NCBI GenBank assembly: GCA_034437795.1
Contig: DAOTTI010000254.1
Location: 1-28,820 of the forward strand
Length of the DNA stretch: 28,820 bases
Reading direction: 5' to 3'
From: DAOTTI01 sp034437795
GTDB taxonomy: Bacteria; Chloroflexota; UBA11872; UBA12225
Shown: positions 7,794 to 13,882 of the stretch, piece after piece
Layout of the letters: each line of letters opens with the position of its first letter
How positions within the stretch are numbered: the stretch's first letter is position 1
Position numbers and translations under genes: made by a program
Notes under the pieces: generated by a model
Database searches by the model: none
The model's input: only the letters and a program-made list of their open reading frames with translations
Told to the model about the DNA's origin: nothing

Positions 7794-8726
7794 TCACCCT
7801 GGCGAGACCCGCTGCCCTGCCTCCGTCGCGCCAGCGCGGAGGCGCTCGGCGACAGGCTCCACCAGCTTCAGGAACTCGCGCATCCACAACCAGCCGTCGT
7901 GCGCGCCACGGGCGGTGACCAGCAGACCGTCCACGACCACGGGAGCGGCGATGTACGTGGCGCCGGCGACCTCGGCGTCGAACTGGCACTTGGGGACGCA
8001 GGTGATCCGCCTGCCCTGGATCACGCCGGCGACGGCCAGGACTTCGATCCCGTGGCAGATCGAGCCGACGGGGCGGCCGTGCGCCACCATCCAGCGCACG
8101 GCGTTGAGCAGGTCCTGGTCGTAGCGGATGTATTCGGGGGCGCGCCCGCCGGAGATGAGCATGCCGGCGTACTGCTCCGGCTGGACGTCTTTGAAGGCGA
8201 TGTCGGCCCAGAACAGGTAGCCGGGCGTCTCGCGGGTGATGTGCCACCCCTCCGGGCGCTCGTGCAGCACAAGCTGGTAGGCGCGCACCTCAGGCGCCGC
8301 CACGATGCACTCGTAGCCGGCCTCCATCAGGCGCATCCAGGGGTAGAGGGTATCGGTGGCCTCGGCGGCGTCACCAACGACCAGCAGCACCTTGCCCTTG
8401 GGCTGGATGGAGAAGCCGCTGCGCTCGGCTTCGGCAAAGCGATCGGCGCTGGAGATATGGCCGCCCTGGTGCTGGGAAAGGGACTGGATGGCCGCACCGG
8501 CCGCAGGGCCATTGGGAGAAGCCCCAGCGCGCCCGGCGCCGGACCCGCCCAGCCCTGCGCCATCCTGCCCGCGTGCCTCCTGGGTGCGGCCGCTCAGGGC
8601 GCCCCCGCCGGCCTGGCCGGAGGCGGAGCGAGCGCGCCGCGAGGCGGCCGACGCCGGCGGGCGCGGTGGCGCCCCGAGCGTCGTTCCCGCTGGATTGCCG
8701 TGCCGGTCGACGTCTTGTAGCGGCAT
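7794..8726 (-). CDS. DJ-1/PfpI family protein with long disordered N-terminus
   Basis: A 310-residue member of the DJ-1/PfpI (class I glutamine amidotransferase-like) superfamily, whose members include deglycases, glyoxalases, chaperones and peptidases. The conserved domain begins at about residue 111 (GKVLLVVGDAAE) and includes AGMLISGGRAPEYIR (187-201) and the nucleophile elbow GSICHG with C224 followed by H225, as in PfpI. The domain ends at about residue 290. Residues 1-110 are unlike the usual family members, which start directly with the first strand. They are Gly/Ala/Arg/Ser-rich and look disordered. ATG 8726 has AAGGAG nine bases upstream, so the extension is probably really translated. 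No signal peptide is seen. It lies 203 bases before the SDR gene in the same direction. Substrate unknown. Confidence 0.88.
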   Translation of the reverse strand: MPLQDVDRHGNPAGTTLGAPPRPPASAASRRARSASGQAGGGALSGRTQEARGQDGAGLGGSGAGRAGASPNGPAAGAAIQSLSQHQGGHISSADRFAEAERSGFSIQPKGKVLLVVGDAAEATDTLYPWMRLMEAGYECIVAAPEVRAYQLVLHERPEGWHITRETPGYLFWADIAFKDVQPEQYAGMLISGGRAPEYIRYDQDLLNAVRWMVAHGRPVGSICHGIEVLAVAGVIQGRRITCVPKCQFDAEVAGATYIAAPVVVDGLLVTARGAHDGWLWMREFLKLVEPVAERLRAGATEAGQRVSPG

Positions 8727-8884
8727 CGTTCGGTGCTCCTTGCTGCCGGGCCGTGGTCGCACGCGATCGCGCGTGATCTCACGCCTACTTGCGCGCCATA
8801 AGCTTATCCCTCGCGGTCCATCTCGCACAACCAGGCAGCGAAGCGTCCCCGAAAGGTCCGCCTGGCGCTAGGCCACGGCCCGCG

Positions 8885-8985
8885 TTCCCGTCTCCGCGTC
8901 GGAGGGGGCGGCGGGGCCAGTCCCCACGGCCATGGCCGTCGTTCCCCCTCGCCGTGTCGGAGCGGGGGCGGCGGGGCCAGGCCGC
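8885..8985. repeat. Family B palindromic repeat, inverted, within a gene-free gap
   Basis: The segment around 8930-8985 (GCCATGGCCGTCGTTCCCCCTCGCCGTGTCGGAG and GGCGGGGCCAGG) is the reverse complement of the family B unit at 17130-17185. A second, partial unit (TCTCCGCGTCGGAGGGGGCGGCGGGGCCAG) lies directly to its left. These fill much of the 331-base gap 8727-9057 between the PfpI-like and dehydratase genes. I see no gene in the rest of it. Confidence 0.7.
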
Positions 8986-9057
8986 ACGGTGGGGCGGAGC
9001 GGGGCAGGGGTGCGGCGCGGCCCTGCCGAAGGGGGTGAGGTCCCGCCTCGACCCTCG

Positions 9058-10200
9058 CTATTGATCCACCACTGAGCCGTCCACATGCAGGCGCGTGCCG
9101 ATGCGCCCGTGCACCCTGGGCGGGTACTTCTCCGAGGCGTCTGGCGCCAGCTCAATGCCGATGCCGGGCGCGTCGGGAATAATCAGGAAGCCATTCTCGC
9201 ATCGCACCGCGCTCCTGACGATCTCGCTCTTGGGCGGCTGGTCCTCACCCCGTGGGTACTCCTGGATGGCGAAGTTGGGAATGCAGGCGGCGATCTGCAA
9301 GCAGGCGGCCGTGCTCACCGGCGAGAGCGGGTTGTGGGGGACGACCCCCACATAGTGGGCCTCGGCTAGGGCCGCGATCTTCTTCGTTCCCGAGATCCCG
9401 CCGGCCAGGCACACGTCCGGCCGCACGTACTGCACCGCGCCACGCGCCAGCAGCATCTGGAATTCGTGGATGGTGTGCAGACGCTCGCCGGTGGCGATGG
9501 GGATACTGATGTGCTGCGCCACCAGCCCCATGGCGTCAAAGTTGTCCGGCAGGATGGGGTCCTCGTAGAACATGGGGTGGTACGGTTCGATCCCCCGCGC
9601 TAGCACGACCGCCTCCGCTGGCGTCAGCCGGCGATGGATCTCGATGCACAGATCGACGTCGGTCCCCACCGCCTCACGATACTGGCGGACCCGATCGATC
9701 GCCTCACCGATCTTGGCGGCGTGGGTCTTGAAGTAGGGCACCTCCCGCGGTTCGTCCAGGAACGGCGTGAGGTGGCCCACGGCGGTAAAGCCGCGCTCTT
9801 TGGCGTCGATGCAGCCCTGGACCAGCTGCTCGGTCGTGCGTCCAAAGACGTGATAGTAGACGCGCGCCTTGTCGCGCACCTTCCCGCCCAGCAGCTCGTA
9901 CACCGGCACGCCCAGTGCCTTGCCCTTGATGTCCCACAGGGCAATGTCGATGGCGGAGATGGCGCCCATGATGGCCGCCCCGCGGAAGTGGCCGGTGCGG
10001 TACATCACGTTCCAGTGGTGCTCGATCCGGCGCGGGTCCTGCCCGACGAGGTAGTCGCCGAACTTCTCCATCGCCGTCTTGGACGCCTCCAGGTGCCCCC
10101 ACGTCCCCGACTCCCCGAGACCGGTGATCCCCTCATCGGTGTGGATCTGCACAAAGAGGTAGCGGTCGATCAGCAGTGGCTCCACGCGAGTGATCTTCAT
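9058..10200 (-). CDS. Enolase-superfamily sugar-acid dehydratase (galactonate dehydratase-like)
   Basis: A 380-residue mandelate racemase/muconate lactonizing enzyme family protein. The capping domain starts MKITRVEPLLIDRY; the barrel follows from about residue 115. Metal-ligand positions appear in IEIH (E187, with H189 as likely acid/base), YEDP (E213) and ATGER (E239). The C-terminal His is in VVPHNPLSP (H289), followed by TAACLQIAACIPNFAIQEY. The His pair and this segment resemble D-galactonate dehydratase (DgoD) and related acid-sugar dehydratases, which turn aldonic acids into 2-keto-3-deoxy acids. The exact substrate cannot be fixed. The gene follows the response regulator by fewer than 30 bases in the same direction, so it is probably the last gene of the kinase/regulator operon. 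ATG 10200 is chosen to match family N-termini; GTG 10212 and ATG 10209 are alternatives and none has a clear ribosome site. Confidence 0.9.
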   Translation of the reverse strand: MKITRVEPLLIDRYLFVQIHTDEGITGLGESGTWGHLEASKTAMEKFGDYLVGQDPRRIEHHWNVMYRTGHFRGAAIMGAISAIDIALWDIKGKALGVPVYELLGGKVRDKARVYYHVFGRTTEQLVQGCIDAKERGFTAVGHLTPFLDEPREVPYFKTHAAKIGEAIDRVRQYREAVGTDVDLCIEIHRRLTPAEAVVLARGIEPYHPMFYEDPILPDNFDAMGLVAQHISIPIATGERLHTIHEFQMLLARGAVQYVRPDVCLAGGISGTKKIAALAEAHYVGVVPHNPLSPVSTAACLQIAACIPNFAIQEYPRGEDQPPKSEIVRSAVRCENGFLIIPDAPGIGIELAPDASEKYPPRVHGRIGTRLHVDGSVVDQ

Positions 10201-10227
10201 GGCGGCCATCACTGTAGCGCACGGGCG

Positions 10228-10590
10228 TCAGGTCCGGCGCACGCGCTCCACCGCCAGCAGGAGCTCGGCCAGATCGAACGGCTTGGGGACGAACCCGGCC
10301 GCCCCGATCTCCTGCGCCCAGCGCCGCGCGTCCTGGGCGGCCGTCATGACCACAATCGGCACGCGGATCCCGCGCTCAGCCAGCAGGCGGGCGAAGCCCC
10401 AGCCGTCCAGGACCGGCATACGCATGTCCAAGAGCACCAGCGATGGCCGGCGCCGTTCCACCTCCTGCAGCGCCTCCTGGCCGTTCTTGGCCGTCGCCAC
10501 CGCATAGCCTTCGTCTTGGAGAATGTCCGTGACCGTCTCCAGGATCGCCGGATCATCGTCCACGACCAGAATAGGTTCCTGGGGGATCAC
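10228..10590 (-). CDS. Single-domain response regulator (CheY-like receiver)
   Basis: A 120-residue stand-alone receiver domain. The acidic pair is in LVVDDDP (D11, D12), the phosphoacceptor is D55 in LVLLDMRMP, the switch Thr is T83 in VVMTA, and the conserved Lys is K103 in FVPKPF. There is no output domain, so it must act through protein contacts or in a phosphorelay. GTG 10590 overlaps the stop of the histidine kinase gene by four bases (GTGA), with GGAG a few bases upstream. That implies coupled translation and makes the upstream kinase the obvious partner. The frame is open further upstream but overlaps the kinase there and is not plausible protein. Confidence 0.93.
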   Translation of the reverse strand: MIPQEPILVVDDDPAILETVTDILQDEGYAVATAKNGQEALQEVERRRPSLVLLDMRMPVLDGWGFARLLAERGIRVPIVVMTAAQDARRWAQEIGAAGFVPKPFDLAELLLAVERVRRT

Positions 10591-12464
10591 GCCTGCACTC
10601 CTGCCATGGCCGCCGGCCCGCCCCGCTCCGGCGCCGCCGGCGCCAGCGGCAGCACCACGTGGAAGGCGGTGCCCCCGCCGGGGCGCGGTTCGGCCCAGAT
10701 CCGGCCTCCATGTTGCTCGACGATCGCGCGACAAATGTACAGCCCAAGGCCCATGCCCGCATAGCGCCGGTCGTCTACGTTGCCGGCGCGGTAGAAGCGC
10801 TCGAAGATATGGGGCAGGTCCCCCGCGGGGATACCGATCCCCCGATCACGCACCACCAGGTGCGCCTGCCCCTGCTCCTGGGTGACGCTCACCGCAACCG
10901 GCGTGCCAGGCGGGCTGTATTTGATGGCGTTTTCCACCAGGTTCTCCAGGAGCTGGGTCACGCGCCGCCGATCGAACTCGCCTTCCACCGCGCCGTCCGC
11001 TTCCAGGGTGCATCGGTGCTCCTCGGAGTGAACGCACACGTCCCTGGCCACCTCCGTCAGGTCCACCCGCTCCCGTTCGCCCACGAGCCGGCCCTGCTCC
11101 GCGCGGGCCGCATCTAGCATCTCTAGCACCAGGTCGCGCAGGCGAATGGCTTCGCGGACGATGCGCTCCACCGCCTGCGGGTCAACCGGTCGATCGGGCG
11201 TGCGCTTGACCTGGCGCTCCAGCAGCTGGGCGCGGCCGATGAGCGTGGTCAGCGGCGTCTTGAGGTCATGCGCGGCCGCCGAGAGGAAGTCGTCCTTCAA
11301 GCGGGTCGCCTCCTCGCGGGCGCGTACCCGCGCCGCCTCGTCGATCAAGGCACGGCTCTCGAGCACCACCGCCGCCTGATCGCCCAGGACCTGCACCAGC
11401 TCCAGGTCCTCTTCCGCAAAGATCGGGGCGCGGGGCGCGTAGGCCACCAGCACCCCCAGGCGCCGCTCACCGGCCATGATCGGCGCCGCGATCACTGCGG
11501 TAGATCCGTACTGGCGGTAGAGCTCGGCGTGCTCGGGGTCGTCCCGCACGGCGTTGTCCGAGAAGATCGCCCGTCCTTCGGCGAAGGCGCGCCCGGCAAT
11601 CGTCTGGCCAGGACGGACGATGAACGGGCCGGCTTCGTCCGCCTCCGCGTCGCGTGGCTGGAACACCAGCGCCTGCCGCTCTTCATCCCACAGCCCGATG
11701 ACGGCCGCGGGCGCGCCCAGCGAGGCGCGGGCGCCCGCCTCGAGTGCGGCAATGATCGCGCTGGTATCCGGCAGGCGGGGCAGGCTGGACGCGCGACCAA
11801 GGAAGGCACGTAGCTCGGGGTCCTGCCAGGCGCGGCGCAGCCAGCCCGGCGTGGCAAAGCCGATGAGATACGCAACGCCGGACCCCAGGCCCGCCAGGCG
11901 AGAGATGACGCCGAACGCCGGCGCCGCCGGCGGCACCGCCGCACGCAGCCCCGCCGCAAGGATGGTTAGGCCCAGCAGCACGGACCCGGCCACCACGGCC
12001 TCCATCCGGCGCCGCGTGACGCCGGCCGACCGTCGCGCCTCCAGGGCAAACCTGGCGGCGCAGTAGCCCTCCAGGACGACGAAGTACGCCACCAGCGCCA
12101 GCACCAGCCACCGCGGCGGTGAAGGCATGAACGCGCCCAGCAGAAGCAGGGCCACGGCCAGCCCCGCCTCGGCACCGCGCAGGATGGCCTTCGGCACGCC
12201 GGCAAAGTCGTCCACCAGCCGCAGCAGCAGGTAGGGCAAGGCCATCACCAGCCCGGTGGTGATGGCGCGCGTGATGCTGCCCGGGGCTAGGTCCAGCGCC
12301 GCCGCCAGCCATTGCTGCCCGACCACCAGCGCCGTCGCGCCAAAGAGCAGCGCCACATCGACGTCGGCGCGGCGCCGGTACCGCAACGCGCCAACGACGA
12401 CCACGCCAAAAACGGCCACGTAGAGCGTCTGAGTAAGGAGCTGAAGAAGAGCGTCTGCACTCAT
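10587..12464 (-). CDS. Membrane sensor histidine kinase with GAF domain
   Basis: A 625-residue sensor kinase. Residues 1-210 hold about seven hydrophobic segments (for example 12-28, 37-56, 67-82, 99-113, 119-140, 155-175, 186-204), forming a membrane sensor module. A GAF domain covers about 232-370 (AVIGLWDEERQALVF, VRPGQTIAGRAFAEGRAIF, IAAPIMAGERRLGVLV). The dimerisation domain has H399 in FLSAAAHDLKTPLT. The ATPase domain shows the N-box ENLVENAIKYSPPG (N512), DRGIGIP and GMGLGLYICRAIVEQHGG. It would autophosphorylate on His and pass phosphate to the receiver encoded directly downstream. The signal is unknown. Upstream lies a gene-free stretch (12465-12803) before the remnant of another regulator on the opposite strand. 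The promoter is probably in that stretch but I cannot define it. Confidence 0.95.
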   Translation of the reverse strand: MSADALLQLLTQTLYVAVFGVVVVGALRYRRRADVDVALLFGATALVVGQQWLAAALDLAPGSITRAITTGLVMALPYLLLRLVDDFAGVPKAILRGAEAGLAVALLLLGAFMPSPPRWLVLALVAYFVVLEGYCAARFALEARRSAGVTRRRMEAVVAGSVLLGLTILAAGLRAAVPPAAPAFGVISRLAGLGSGVAYLIGFATPGWLRRAWQDPELRAFLGRASSLPRLPDTSAIIAALEAGARASLGAPAAVIGLWDEERQALVFQPRDAEADEAGPFIVRPGQTIAGRAFAEGRAIFSDNAVRDDPEHAELYRQYGSTAVIAAPIMAGERRLGVLVAYAPRAPIFAEEDLELVQVLGDQAAVVLESRALIDEAARVRAREEATRLKDDFLSAAAHDLKTPLTTLIGRAQLLERQVKRTPDRPVDPQAVERIVREAIRLRDLVLEMLDAARAEQGRLVGERERVDLTEVARDVCVHSEEHRCTLEADGAVEGEFDRRRVTQLLENLVENAIKYSPPGTPVAVSVTQEQGQAHLVVRDRGIGIPAGDLPHIFERFYRAGNVDDRRYAGMGLGLYICRAIVEQHGGRIWAEPRPGGGTAFHVVLPLAPAAPERGGPAAMAGVQA

Positions 12465-12803
12465 GCTGGCCAGCTACGCCGTGCGACCGCCTCTCGCTGA
12501 TCCCTGCGCGAAGGGCGCAAGCCCACTCCCGCGCTCCTCGTGCCCATCGGCTGAAGCGCTGTGCGCCGCGATCAGTCGACCACATTAGCTTAGCTGATGA
12601 AGCCGACGGGGTCTAACCCCGATTGCACACGTCCAGCGAGGAGGTTCCCTTTCTCTGTGGGCCTGCGCGGTAGCAAAAACCTGCCCAGAAGACAGGATGA
12701 CGGCGTCACAGGAGGGGTGGCTGCGCCCGGCTCCCCTTGGACCACACGGCATCTGGCCCCGGGGCGGCCGCAGGGGAGGAGGCTACTGTCCCAGCCATCC
12801 AGC

Positions 12804-13091
12804 AACGGCGCGCCGGCGGTGACGCCGCGGCTGATTGCCGAGTCCGCTCGGCGACCGCCACCACGGTACACCGTGCCCGACCAGCCCGCCGCCCTCACCG
12901 AGCGCGAGGTGCTGGCCCTGATCGCGCGCGCCTTGACCAACGACGGGATGCCCCAGGCGCTGGTGGTCATCCCCGCGACGGCCAGGACGCACGTCAGCCG
13001 GGTGTTGGGCAAGCTCGACGCCCGCGATCGTGCCCAGCGCGTCGCCATCGCCTACGAGAGCGGCCTCGTCCAGCGCGGCAGCAATTACTAG
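12804..13091 (+). pseudogene. Remnant of a LuxR/NarL-type response regulator
   Basis: The translated segment resembles the linker plus helix-turn-helix end of NarL/LuxR response regulators: APAVTPRLIAESARRPP, then LTEREVLALIARALTN and THVSRVLGKL, DRAQRVAIAYESGLV, and a stop at 13089-13091. The receiver domain is absent; the frame remains open to ATG 12597 but residues before about 70 look like translated non-coding DNA. Compared with typical members, two residues are missing in the LTEREREVL motif. The recognition-helix region reads VIPATARTHVSR instead of the usual VSEATVKTHVSR, and the preceding helix (NDGMPQAL) is atypical. I judge it a decaying fragment, though a short expressed HTH protein cannot be excluded. 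It lies head to head with the sensor kinase operon, whose own regulator has no DNA-binding domain. Confidence 0.65.
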
Positions 13092-13150
13092 GGCCTGTCC
13101 AGACTGCTGCGTAAATGCGCAAATAAGGATGCTCATTGAAGACAGGCCCT
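13090..13150. repeat. 61-base element with perfect 10-base inverted ends
   Basis: AGGGCCTGTC at 13090-13099 and GACAGGCCCT at 13141-13150 are perfect inverted repeats around a 41-base, relatively A/T-rich centre. The left end overlaps the stop codon of the LuxR remnant. No target-site duplication is evident. It looks like a miniature insertion element or the fused ends of a deleted insertion sequence. Confidence 0.6.
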
Positions 13151-13186
13151 GGCAGCGTACCCTCTCAGCACCTTACATACAGCACC

Positions 13187-13789
13187 TTACAGCAGCACGC
13201 TCAGCTGGCTCCGGCTGTGGGCGTCGAGGCGCTGGATGTCCGTGATGTGGAACCGGTTGGTATCGATGTCCACGAGCAAAAGCTCACGGGGACCCGGCCA
13301 GAGGACGGTATCCGACGTCCACTTGACGATGAACTCGCGCCGGCCGCGGTCGGTCTCGACGTCCCAGTACATCGTCCGGTACTCGTTCCGGATGGAGTTG
13401 ATGCGCACGATCTCGGCGATGCGATAGTGCTGCTCCAGCTCTTCCTCGACCAGCCGGCGGGACCCAGGATCAAGCTGATCGGGGTCCTCGATCAGGCAGA
13501 CCTCCTTATTCTTGGCGTCCAGGATGCTGATCCAGCGCTCCCGCTCGGACAGCGGAAAGGCGCGCACCACCTTGACCCGCAGCACGCTCTGCACCCCATC
13601 CAGGGTGCAGCGCAGCACGCCGTAGGGGCCACGGAAGAGGCACACGCGGCGCGGATCGACCGCCCCATCGGGGCGGAACGGCTCCGCCGTTGCCGCCTCC
13701 GCCGGCGCGCCCGGCTCCATCTCCGGCGGCGTCCCGCCATCGTTCGCGCCGGCCGGCGCGTCGGCTGTGCCCGTGAGTGAACTCGTCAC
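13187..13789 (-). CDS. DUF1854 domain protein
   Basis: A 200-residue soluble protein. Residues 1-42 are a Pro/Ala/Gly-rich tail; the DUF1854 domain follows at about 70-195 with VVRAFPLSERERWISILDA, a KEVCLIEDPDQLD stretch, LVEEELEQHYRIAEIVRI, a YWDVETDRGRREFIV strand pair and ITDIQRLDAHSR. DUF1854 proteins are typically encoded beside an ABC transporter of the type found here, and in some proteobacteria near cyanophycin genes; their role is unknown. GTG 13789 has AGGAG seven bases upstream. It follows the ABC transporter by 93 bases in the same direction, so the two probably form an operon. The direct repeat CAGCACCTTACA (13166-13177 and 13180-13191) overlaps its stop region. Confidence 0.88.
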   Translation of the reverse strand: MTSSLTGTADAPAGANDGGTPPEMEPGAPAEAATAEPFRPDGAVDPRRVCLFRGPYGVLRCTLDGVQSVLRVKVVRAFPLSERERWISILDAKNKEVCLIEDPDQLDPGSRRLVEEELEQHYRIAEIVRINSIRNEYRTMYWDVETDRGRREFIVKWTSDTVLWPGPRELLLVDIDTNRFHITDIQRLDAHSRSQLSVLL

Positions 13790-13882
13790 GATGGGTCTCC
13801 TCTATGCCCTTGGCGGACCACTCGTTTCTTGGCGGATCACCGGGCCGGCCGCTCGGCGGGCAATCCGGCCCGTTCCAGCCCA

